From NCBI RefSeq assembly GCF_018294505.1, contig NC_057810.1:209826113-209890112 (forward strand): a DNA stretch of 64,000 bases, written 5' to 3'. The DNA comes from Triticum aestivum. Taxonomy: Eukaryota; Streptophyta; Magnoliopsida; Poales; Poaceae. Of this stretch, positions 21,875 to 31,996 are shown one piece after another. The translations under genes were made by a program, and so were the position numbers. Numbering within the stretch: position 1 is the stretch's first letter; each line of letters starts with the position of its first letter. Below the pieces are notes generated by a model. It made no database searches and was not told the DNA's origin. It was given only the letters and a program-made list of their open reading frames with translations.

Positions 21875-22034
21875 GGTCGCGACCTGGGAGATCTCCCTCT
21901 CTCTCTCCTCGTGCGCTTGGAGTCTAGGGTTCGTTCGGTCGTTGGCTTCGGTGGGGAGGGGAGGATGGAATGGCACAGGAGAGGTGGGGGATTTGTTTGG
22001 GTGGTAATCAGCGGAGTATTTGGTTGGGCTGGGC

Positions 22035-23559
22035 TTAAATGATACGGTGACAAGAATGACGGGCCTTCGGTTGACCAAGGGTTATGCTGGGCCATCTCAT
22101 TTGATATATCGCGCCAAGACGAATAGATCTGAAAAAACAAAATTGATGATTCTCAAAAAAAAAAGATGGAAAATTTGATATATCACCGCATCTCTTTTCA
22201 CTTCTCAAAAAGCAGCTTGTCACACAAAATAATAATTCTAAACAGTGTTAAAAAAATTATTTTTTTAACACAATACAGACATAGACGATTGTATATACTA
22301 ATATACACACACCCATATAAACACGCATACACACATACCATACCTCTATGAGCTCTGTTTATTTTCTTTTGAAAAATCATCTAGAAAGCATTACGTTCAT
22401 AGGTTGCAATCTTTTTTTGCATCCCCTCTGTCTACTGCTTCGGCGGCTGCTAGTGGGGGAAAGAATCCTAATATATCAGCTCTGCCTAGTAGATAGGTTA
22501 GGGATTTTAGTCCTCATATGCGGCACGTTTGGATGAATGGCGGCGCTTATTGTTCGAGTCAGTATTTTGCGCACCGATTCTCCTCAAACTCGCCCGTCGG
22601 GGCGGATTAGACGAAACTTCAATGTAGATTCCTGACAGCTCCTCGGGTCGCCGAGTTAGGGTTTCTTAATTTGGTGTCAGGTTCTTCAGATTGATTTAAC
22701 GAAGACTCTACGGCACCAGGGCGCTGGCCTTACAAGCGTGGGCATGAAGACTTCCTACCCATCATCGACAAGATCGGGCCAGCTCCAGTATTGAAGTGGC
22801 ATAGCGTGGAGTGATTCCGAACGGCCTCTAGGTCTCATTCATTTTCATTTTTTTAATGCAAGTATATAGGAGTAGCCGTTTGCTTTTTCGAAGCTACCTT
22901 AATTATTACTACCTAGAGAAGTTATTTCTTTTCTTCTGGTGTAGTTTGGCGAAACCTGCTTCTTTTCTCAAAAAGAGGCGTCAGATATTCGGATCATAAT
23001 CAGGGACTTCATAGTTTAAGCCAATCACCATCAGATCATAATTAGTGTCTAATATACGTAATTCAAGTAAATCAGCAGCGGAACATAATTAGTGAGATGT
23101 ACGGGCTAACGGAGAAATGGACTTTGAACTACAGGCGGGAATACTCACCACTATACTACAACGACTTGTTTGCTGTTTTAATCAAGTAAGCTTAGTTAAC
23201 ATATATAGAACTGAAATTTTAGAGACGCACACCTTTTCAAAGATGTTGCTCACATCTTTGATCCGATCAAAGCTGTAGCTTGAGCCGGCCGATGCTCACG
23301 CGATGCCTCTAATAAAAGCTGAACAGACCAAACACTCAGCATAGCCACACACGCCTTTGGCCATGTACGCATCGCATGCACGTGTGAAGCAGGAATACTC
23401 ATATTTTGATAACCAATTCAGCATGCAAAGTTGCAATCACACTCACCGAGTCTTGGATTCTTTTTTTCCAACATTGCCGAGCGCATGTTCCATTCTATAT
23501 TTGTCTACTTTGCGCAACGTACACACGGGAGGCATTATGTGCTCCGATCGTCGGAGATA
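22035..23559. other. Unclassified intergenic DNA, probably transposon remnants
   Basis: 22160-22350 is AT-rich with ACACAC-type runs, of a kind common near the ends of grass transposons. 22560-22860 (CTCCTCGGGTCGCCGAGTTAGGG … TCATTTTTTTAATG) resembles the 3' tail of a non-LTR element but has no coding domain. 22880-23350 shows nothing recognisable. The putative promoter of the subunit-f-like gene lies at the left edge. Confidence 0.35.
22245..22271. repeat. Perfect 27-nt palindrome
   Basis: GTGTTAAAAAAAT and its complement ATTTTTTTAACAC flank a single central T. The arms are 13 nt each. It lies about 370 bp upstream of the subunit-f-like start codon; it may be a terminator-like or transposon-end hairpin, or chance in AT-rich DNA. 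Confidence 0.8.
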
Positions 23560-25353
23560 TCACCGGCGCCACCTGGTCTTAGACGGATGGTTGGGAAACG
23601 CGGTGGGCCGGCGACTGCGGGAGGCTGGTGGAGGGCGTGTCGGCTGGAAAGGGTGGCCGCGGCCGCTGGGGGTTACGACGGGCAGGTCAGTGCGGCGGGC
23701 ACGTCGCCAGCGGGGTTCACGAACCGGCGGGAACTCCCAGAGCGGCGGCGGCGGAGCTGGAGCCTGAGCCGGAGAAGCCGGCAGCGGTGACAATGGCCCT
23801 GCAGCAGCCGTGCAACAGCGGCAGATCATTGCTTCTTCCAGAAGCGATGGACGACTAGCGGCTCTCCTCCATCTCGCAACCTTGCGATCAATGCAGCTCG
23901 AGTCGTGGCGGCTTCCGCCGTCGATGTGGACCTCTTCAAGAACCATGCCATTCTGGGCCAAGAACTTGACGAGCCGGACTTGGAACTTGGAAGCAGGAGA
24001 GCGCGTCCACGTCGACCTGCACGACCACTCTCCTCAAGGAATTCCGTAAGCAATCCAGCACACTGCAGCTGCAGTTCAGTCCGGGGACGTCGAGGAGCTC
24101 ACAGTCACAGCAATCACAATCGTTGTCGTCGTGCTCATCGTCGCCTTTCAAGGATGGTTGTTTACACGCCGTGAAATCCACTATCGTGGCCGTCTCATCT
24201 GCTGTTTCGTTGAGATACTTCCGCCAGCTGAATTTCAGCCGGAGATCACCGGGGAGGAACGTAGCAGGTTCAGAATTGCGTTGGCCGCAGCCCCGTGGCT
24301 GTCGAGACACCAACCGCACAGCTCTTCTATTCCGAGGTGCTCCAGGTTGGGGAACATTGGCAAGTGGACGCCGTCGATGTCGGCGATGGAGTAGACCGTC
24401 AGCTTGAGGGACCTAGCGTGGCACACGCCGCCGCAAAAGTGGACCGAGCGCAGAGACGCGGCAGAGTGGGCCTCCAGGTGGACACGTTCCAGGCCGGGCG
24501 AGGGCGACTTGAAGGAGACTGAGGCGTCGAACGGCACGATCTGGGTGTAGCGGAAGCGGCGCAGGCACGGCGCGTCGAGCTCGAGGCTGCACGCATCGGT
24601 GTCACGGGTGGCCATGTTGGTCACGGCGACCACGCTGGCCGCCGGGCATCGGAGAGGGAGCCACCGGGTGGCGGGTGAACCCGAAGGCGACCGGTCCAGG
24701 AACCTCAGCGACTCGAGCCGCAGGTCGGCGAGCTTAGGCGCGGCGTGGACCATGTCCTGGAGCGTGCCGAGTTTCATGATGCACAGCCGCAGCCGCAGCG
24801 CCTCCAGACATGGGAACGCGACGCCCCGGGGTGGATCCAATCTGGACAAGGAGTTGAGGGGCTCGAGTATGCAGCCCCTGAGATCGAGGATTCGCAGTGC
24901 CACGAACGGCAGCGAGTCCAGCGGCAGCGAGCACAACTCCAGGAACAAGGCACACGACGTGAATGGCGGCCAGGCGCCATCTTTGCAGTCGAGGCGGAGC
25001 TCCTCCACGCGCTCATCGCCGCCGCAGGCCCAGCGCACGATCTCTTCGTCCATGGGCTCATCCCTCATAACGACGGCGATCTTCGTGGGAACGCGCCCGT
25101 GGGAGCGGTGGCGGGCGAGCGCGTGGCCGGCGTCCTCCACCGCTCGACACTGGAGAGGAATTAGTAAGCCGCCGCCGGTCGTGTAGGAGCGGTAGTCGAG
25201 GTTGATGGCGCCCGTTTCGAGCCACAGTGGTCGGCGCCATCTGTGCGAGAGAGCGGTGGTGCGGGCGGCCTCCCTGGCCGGGGCGAAGGAGAGGATGTGG
25301 CGGAGCAAGTCGTCGGAGAGAACGGACAGGCGGTCCGACGCCGCGGCGGCCAT
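23560..25353 (-). pseudogene. F-box/LRR/FBD gene, frameshifted
   Basis: The ATG at 25353 opens a 372-codon frame. The F-box (residues about 8-48: DRLSVLSDDLLRHILSF … TALSHRWR) is followed by leucine-rich repeat segments (LRILDLRGC, LEALRLRLC, LADLRLESL, LEHLGIEEL). Such proteins are substrate receptors of SCF ubiquitin ligases. The frame ends at TGA (24237-24235) just after LLRSSPVIS. Homology resumes in another frame (DLRLKFSW … DALSCFQV, 24231 to about 23993) and then returns to the first frame (KFLAQNGMVLEE … KVARWR, to about 23866), the FBD-like part. The switches fit a 7-bp loss near 24240 and a 7-bp tandem duplication (CTTGGAA twice, 23979-23992). Recognisable homology ends near 23850. 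A truncated 372-aa F-box protein without the FBD could still be made. Confidence 0.88.
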
Positions 25354-25777
25354 CTAAGAAGATCTATTTTTTTTTCTATAGAAGAAGATCAAATTTTGTT
25401 AAGGCTCTCTGAAGGCTGCATTCTTTCCGTCATAATTTTCTCAACCAGATGATTCGATTGCTACGACGGAAGATCTCAGAGAGAGAAAGAAAAACAACAG
25501 ATTCGATAGGTTTGTTTAACGCTTGGCATTAGTTGACACGTTCAGTTGGAAGGATACACCTTTTTTTGCGGATACACTTGATAGGATACATTGATTAGAA
25601 GAACAGAACTCGGCCCTCGGCATTGCTCCACTTGCCTTCAAGATGAAGACGCACTCAACCACATTCTCATCCAATATATATACGTGTGGGAGGTATATAT
25701 GGCACATTTGCTTTGGGACCATCAATCTCAATATTATCAGACCGGGCCATAACCACATGCACATTTCTTGGTAGGAG
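25354..25777. other. Short upstream region of F-box gene and unassigned DNA
   Basis: 25354-25500 is the likely leader/promoter side of the F-box gene on the - strand. 25500-25777 is unassigned; it may belong to the LINE fragment that follows, but I see no matching protein text. Confidence 0.3.
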
Positions 25778-26123
25778 ATGGCCAGGAGTAGCATCACTGC
25801 GGCCAATGGGAGGGGTTACGACACTTTGGTCATCGCCATCACTTGGTCTCTTTGGAAACAATGCAACGCGAGGGTTTTTGATAGGATGGCTCAGATTAGG
25901 TGCCCAAGATTACTTGCTGCCCAAGTGTTAGAGGAAATCAAGGAATGGAACCTTGCAGGCATTGGTCGTTTACAACGTATTGTGAGAGAATAGCCTTAAG
26001 TATTTGTTAGGTGTGTGTGATGGGGTTTGTAAGTGTTCGCACTTTCCAGACTCTTCTTGTAAATCTTTTGCTCTCTTTTATAAACATCTAGTACGCTTTT
26101 GACCTACTCTCAAAAACAAAAAA
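25778..26123 (+). mobile_element. LINE (non-LTR retrotransposon) 3' end with poly-A
   Basis: The frame 25778-25993 encodes a C-terminal tail (LVIAITWSLWKQCNARVFDR … EEIKEWNLAGI) typical of the last residues of plant LINE reverse-transcriptase proteins, after the zinc-knuckle zf-RVT part. A short 3' UTR and an A-rich tail (CAAAAACAAAAAAAAAG, 26112-26128) follow. The rest of the element is absent, consistent with 5' truncation. Terminal duplications were not identified. Confidence 0.75.
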
Positions 26124-26183
26124 AAAGAATAAAGGGAGGCTTTACCGAAAAAGGCTTTCGCCCCGTATTATATATAAAGCAAT

Positions 26184-27030
26184 TAGGGGTGGGCATAAAA
26201 ACCGAGAACCGAAGACCGGAGCCGAAAAAGCCGAGACCGAAGCCGAAAATACCGAGAACCGAAGCTTCGGTTGTTTGCCCGGTCAGCATACCTGAGAAAC
26301 CGAAATTGCTTCGGTGAATTCGGTCATTCCAGTCTGTTGACCGAATCACCCGAATTAACCGAAATGCTATGTTGTATTAAAGCCCAGCGTACAAAGGCCA
26401 ACAGCCCATCCAAGTTCGTAAGAGTCCAACCACTACACGACGTTTTTTTAGCCTTATCTCTGCCACAAACACGCACAACTCCTGCATCTTATCTTGTATT
26501 GGTTCGAGGCTTCACGCACGTACGTCACGAAGCGCAGGCGTCTCCGCTTCCGATCCCCACCTTGCGCAAAAACTAGCGGCGACCGATGCGCGCCTGCGGC
26601 CATGGCTCCTGCGCGGTGGCGCGGCGGCGGCCGGCGGTGCCCATGGCTCCTGCACGGTGGTGGACGGCGGCGCCCATGGCTCCTGTTCGGTGCCCGACGA
26701 CGTCCATTGCTCCGATGTGGTCTTGGGCTCAGCCGGCTATACCGTTTTCTTTGTATCAGTCCCCACAACCATGTACACTATGTATGTTCGGATTGATTTT
26801 TGTCTGCTTGTTCTTGTTTTCTCCATGATTTGACTCGTGATTTCTTCCTCTCCTACCAACACTGGGTCTCTTCGGTTACAACCGAGGACCGAACCGAATT
26901 CTGAGCGGACCGAAGTGTCGGTCATTGATTTTTCCAAAGACCGATCGGTCAGCCAAACCAGGAAACCGAATTTGTATATCAACCGAAGCACCGAACCGAA
27001 CTACTCGGTTTAACCGAATGCCCAGGCCTA
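26184..27030. mobile_element. Non-autonomous hAT-type element (847 bp), 8-bp TSD
   Basis: The ends are TAGGGGTGGGCATAAAAACCG and, inverted, TAGGCCTGGGCATTCGG. The flanks are identical 8-mers AAAGCAAT at 26176-26183 and 27031-27038, the duplication size of hAT elements. Both subterminal zones are dense in CCGAAC/CCGAAG/ACCGAA words (26200-26360 and 26872-27020), as in hAT transposase-binding regions. No transposase is encoded. The centre (26450-26730) is unlike the ends: GC-rich with repeated CATGGCTCCTG text, possibly captured gene DNA. Confidence 0.88.
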
Positions 27031-27038
27031 AAAGCAAT

Positions 27039-27426
27039 GACCGACCACAACTCAGATACAAACGCACGCCACCACAACATACGCACACGCCCAAGGCGGA
27101 TACGTAGACGTTGAGCGCAGCAACACTATCCCTAATACTACAAGAGCACCGGAGTCCTCAACTGTGGACACGTCAACGTGAAGAGAAGAAGCCACATATG
27201 ACGAACCGTGTGCTCCAAGACGGCGCCTTCAGGAAGGTTACGACACCAGAGTGCCGTCACCGCCCGACCCGAGGATCAGAGTTTCCCCTGGAGCAACACG
27301 ACGGGCAATGAGAGCCGCGACGACGCCTTCAAGAAGGGAGCGAGCTTCGCCGCCGCCAGTCCGTCCGAAGATAGATCAGGTTTTCACCCCGGCCAACACT
27401 CACCACCGGACGCCACATCCCATTGA
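27039..27426. other. GC-rich repeat DNA, left part, split by LARD
   Basis: It has no reliable gene: three overlapping frames of 60-72 codons compete. It is continuous with 40262 onward once the LARD and its CCACG duplication are removed. It looks like part of an older dispersed repeat; the type is not determined. Confidence 0.35.
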
Positions 27427-27913
27427 CCACGTGTAACACCCCGGATTCGATGCGCCAGGTATCTGCCAGTTATTCGCCGTAGTTGCCATGTCATTTGCTT
27501 GCGTGTTGCATTTTATCATGTCATCATGTGCATTGCATTGCATACGTGTTCGTTTCTCGCATCCGAGCATTTTTCCCGGTTGTCCGTTTTGCAATCCGAC
27601 ACTCCCATGTCATCCGGCGTCCCCTTCTTGTCTCTTTTCTTGAGCGGGTTTTAAACATTCTCGGAATGGACTGGGGTTTGCCAAGCGGCCTTGGTACACC
27701 ACCGGTAGACCGCGTGTCAAGTTTCGTGCCATTTGGAGTCCGTTTGATACTCCAACGGTTAACTGCGTAACCCGAAACCTCTTTCTCTTTGCAGCCCAAC
27801 ACCCCCAAAGTGGCCCAAAACCCAGCAAACTCCCCTCCATGCTCTCGGTCGTTCGATCACGATCGCGTGGCCGAAAACCGCACCTTATTTGGACTCTTCT
27901 AGCTCCCTCTACC

Positions 27914-27921
27914 TATAAATA
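27914..27921 (+). promoter_or_regulatory. TATA box in left LARD LTR
   Basis: TATAAATA occurs in CTACCTATAAATATGGGCC, about 480 bp into the LTR and just before the GC-rich block. It is conserved in the right LTR at 36213-36220. It probably marks the U3/R boundary of the retrotransposon transcript. Confidence 0.7.
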
Positions 27922-28520
27922 TGGGCCCCTCCCGAATTTTTCGCGCAGATGAAACCCTAGCCCTCCCCTTCCTCGCGCCGCCGGACATGTCCGCCCGCAG
28001 CCGGACATGTCCGCCGCCTCCCGCAACCAACCGCTCGCCGCCACGTGTCCCCGCCGCCGTCCTCCACCGCGCGCCGCCGTCGCGGCCCGAGGGAGCCCTG
28101 ATCGGGCTCGCCCCGGGCCAGATCGGGCCCGCCGCTGCCCGAGCCTCCCCAGATCCCTCCGCCGTCCTCCCGCCCGCGAGTCCACCGCCCTCCGCCGCCG
28201 TTCGCCGGGGCGAGCGCCGCCCCAAGTCGCCTCCCCGCGCCCGCGGCCTCCAGCCGCCTCCTTCGCCGCCGGTGGTCGCCGTCGCCGCCTGCCGGCCTCG
28301 CCTCGCCCCCCTCTCCTCCTCCGGGCGCCTAGCACCGCCGCCCGCCGGACCGCGCCCCGCGGGGCCCCTCCTCGCCGAGAGCCGCCACCGGACCTCCGCG
28401 TCGCGCCGCTCCAAGCTCGCCGCCGGCCGGATCCGGCCAGATCCAGTCCGGGGCCGCCTCGCCGTTGCCTCCTCGGCCTCCTCCAACCTCCCCTTCATCT
28501 TCTCCGGCCACCCCCGGTGA
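27921..28520 (+). other. GC-rich open frame in left LARD LTR, not a supported gene
   Basis: A 199-codon frame of Pro/Arg/Ala/Ser follows the TATA box. The right LTR has a similar frame (36220-36870, 216 codons) with the same start text SRIFRADETLALP, but the ends differ by frame. GC-rich DNA gives long frames in all phases here, including the opposite strand. The transcript leader seems a better reading than a protein. Confidence 0.4.
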
Positions 28521-31500
28521 ACTCCGTCCAGATCCTCTGCCGCATCGTTTTCTGTGCCGGCCCAAGGTTGACCCCCGAATTTTCCCCAAGTCCCTGATAT
28601 TTTGACATTTTATGCCTCTGTTCATTACATCATAACTCCGCATCTGTGGCTCTGTTTTGGGCGTGTAGCATATCAAAATGTTCGCCATGAGATGCTCTTC
28701 ATTTCATTCCATTATGCCATGCTCGTTTGAGTCCATCTTGATGCCCGAATCATCGTTGCAAGAGTGCTATATGATGTTAATCTGCTGAAACTGTTACAAC
28801 TTGGTGATTTGTCATTTCTGTTGCATTTTGTGTGTGCATCTTATGGGCATGAACTCTACATGTGTTTTGTACTATATCATGCCATCATTAGAGGGGTGCC
28901 ATCCATGTAGATTTGTGAGTTGTGTAGTTAGTGCATCAAGCTCGTGAAGTAGGGTACTTGCTGTTGCTGTTTTGCTAGGCTGAATCTGCTATATTGTGAT
29001 GCTATGTAAACCTACTTCTACAAGTCATTCTATGCATAATCTGGAGATGTTCAATAAGGATGTTTTGTTATACATGTCATGCTATATCCATTCATGCCCC
29101 TGGTTATATTTATAGCCTAATGTAGCTTGTTGTAATCTTGCTCCCAAGTTGCTAAATAATGTTGCTGTCAGCCTGTTAACATTGAGTTCAGTTTTGCCAT
29201 GAACTTTGCTAGTGATCCATGCACCCTATGAACTTGTTCTTGCCATGTATAGCTTCATAAACATGTCTTCTTAGTGTTAGTCAGCTTGTCATGCCATTTA
29301 TCGCTCTGTGGTGAGTTGTACAAACTCACCAACATGCCTACTTAACGTTGTTCCTGCCATGCCTTGTTTGCTGAATCTGTTAACGAAACTTGCCATGTTT
29401 ACATGGGTGCCATTATATCTTCTGATCCTTTTTGGCTCATGGTCAGTAAAAGACTTTTGTTCTATGCAATTAGTAGGTTCATTCCATGCCTTTGTTTGTC
29501 ATGATAAGATCCTGTAACATGTTGTTTGATAGCTCTAAACATTGCAACCCGTTGTTATTTCTGCTAAGTCTGAAACTGTTAGTATTTGCAATCTCGCCAT
29601 GTCTTTTTGAGCATGTTCTAGTATTTTCTGGAGATAGCTCAGTGTTCATGTTTTGTTATGCTTTATCTGTACATAATGTCCATGCCTTTTGTTTTTATGT
29701 TAAGGTGATGTAGCATGTTGTTTTGATGCTTGCAAGATGCCTAGTTGCTGTTTTGGACAGCTTGTCCTTTAAACTTGTATAGAGTATGTGTTGAACCGTT
29801 GCTCCGTTTTGAGTGTGCTCTATATGAAACTTGCTTGATTTTGTATGTAGCTTCATATTATCATGTTGCGTCCTTGTTTGAGGTGTTTGCTTGATGTTTC
29901 TATGCATTTTGCATCAATGCCATGTTTAACTTGCTTTGCTCATATCTTCTAGGCCGTAGCTCCGAACTAAATGAACTTTATATGTAACTTGACTAGAATC
30001 TCGTGTGGATCCTCTTGGTGCTCTTTAACTTGCTGTTTAACAACTTGAACATAAGGTTTATTCAGATTTGGACCAATTTCGAAACTTGCATATGAGGACT
30101 TACCGGAATTGTTATATGTTGTTTCCGGCCTCATTTAAACTTGCTTTGATGTGTTGCTCTTGTATGCATCATCTGTTGCCATGAGTAGCTTCATGTAGCC
30201 TTGTCATGCATCATGCTTGGTTGTGCATCATGTCTTGTATATGTGTGGTGTGTTTACCATGTTGTGTGCTTCTCTCGATAGTTCCCGTTTCGTTGCGATC
30301 GTGAGGATTCATTCGTCTACGCTTGGTTCGTCTTCATGGCTTCATCTTCTTCAGACTCGTTCTTCTTCCTAGCAGGATTTCAGGCAAGATGACCGTCACC
30401 TTGGATCTCACTACTATCATTGCTATGCTAGTTGCTTCGTTCTATCGCTATGCTGCGCTACCTATCTTTTGCTCTTCAAGCCTCCCAAATTGCCATGTCA
30501 GCCTCTAACCTTTTTCACCTTTCCTAGCAAACCGTTGTTTGGCTATGTTTCTGCTTTGCTCAGCCCCTCTTATAGTGTTGTTGGTTGCAGGTGAAGTTGA
30601 AGATTGCTCCATGGTGGACAGGATTATGTTGGGATATCACAATATCTCTTATTTAATTAATGCATCTATATACTTGGTAAAGGGTGGAAGGCTCGGCCTT
30701 ATGCCTGGTGTTTTGTTCCACTCTTGCCGCCCTAGTTTCCGTCATATCGGTATTATGTTCCCGGATTTTGCGTTCTTTACGCGGTTGGGTGATTTATGGG
30801 ACCCCGTTGACAGTTTGCTTTGAATAAAACTCCTCCAGCAAGGCCCAACCTTGGTTTTACCATTTGCCTCACCATCACCTACTTTTCCCTTGGGAGTCGC
30901 TCTCTCGAGGGTCATCTTTATTCAGCCCCTCGGGCCAATGCTTCTCTAAGTGTTGGTCCGAACCAGAGCCCTTTGCAGCGCCCCCTCAGGGAAACTTGAG
31001 GTCTGGTTTTAGTTGCACGGATTGCTCATCCGGTGTTGCCCTAAGAACGAGATATGTGCAGCTCCTATCGGGATGTCGGCGCATCGGGCGGTCTTCTTGG
31101 TCTTGTTTTACCATTGTTGAAATGTCTTGTAAACCGGGATTCCGAGTCTGATCGAGTCTTCCTGGGAGAAGGAATATCCTTCCTTGACCGTGAGAGCTTG
31201 TGATGGGCTAAGTTGGGACACCCCTGCAGGGTATAAACTTTCGAAAGTCGTGCCCGCGGTTATATGGCAGATGGGAATTTGTTAATGTCCGGTTGTAGAT
31301 AACTTGACACCAGATCCGAATTAAAACGCATCAACCGCGTGTGTAGCCGTGATGGTCTCTTTTCGGCGGAGTCCAGGAAGTGAACACAGTTTTGGGTTAT
31401 GTTTGACATAAGTAGGAGTTCGGGATCACTTATTGATCATTGCTAGCTTCACGACCGTTCCGTTTGCTCTCTTCTTGCTCTTATTTGCGTATGTTAGCCA

Positions 31501-31984
31501 CCATATATGCTTAGTCGCTGCTGCAACCTCACCACTTTACCCCTTCCTTTCCCTTTAAGCTTTGCTAGTCTTGATACCCATGGTAATGGGATTGCCGAGT
31601 CCTTGTGGCTCACAGATTACTACAACAACAGTTGCAGGTACAGGTTGTGCGATGATCATGACGCGAGAGCAATGATTGCTTGTTTTGGAGTTCTTCTTCT
31701 GCTTCTTCTTCTATCAGAGGATAGGTTCCAGGTCGGTAGCCTGGGCTAGCAGGATGGATGTCGTTTGAGTTTCTGTTTGTGTTTCATCCGTAGTCGGATG
31801 GTGCTCTTATGTATGATGATGTTGTATTGGTGTGGCATTGTATGCCTTTTGTATGTATCCCCATTCATTATGTAATGTTGATGTAATGATATCCACCTTA
31901 CAAAAGCGTTTCAATATGCGGGTCTATCCTTGGTGGGACCTTCGAGTTCCTTTTAGATAGGGTCGCATATTGGGCGTGACAAGT

Positions 31985-31996
31985 TGGTATCAGAGC
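31985..31996 (+). other. Primer-binding site of LARD
   Basis: TGGTATCAGAGC lies three bases after the left LTR end. It is the standard complement of the 3' end of plant initiator-methionine tRNA, used to prime minus-strand synthesis. Confidence 0.95.

Larger units (their letters stand above)
27432..31981 (+). repeat. Left LTR of LARD
   Basis: It holds three zones: an A/T-balanced start with the TATA box (27914), a very GC-rich zone (27940-28560), then a long T-rich zone (28600-31900) with many variants of TGCCATG, AACTTGC and CATGTTG words. Frames such as 30864-31151 recur in the right LTR but show no protein motif. Confidence 0.92.

Noticed and set aside
21614..22042. 142-codon + strand frame opposite the subunit-f-like gene
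   Set aside because: It is a GC-rich shadow. The - strand frame has a coherent membrane-protein layout and a good start context.
31985..31996. tRNA gene
   Set aside because: TGGTATCAGAGC is only a 12-nt primer site complementary to a tRNA end; no cloverleaf is present.
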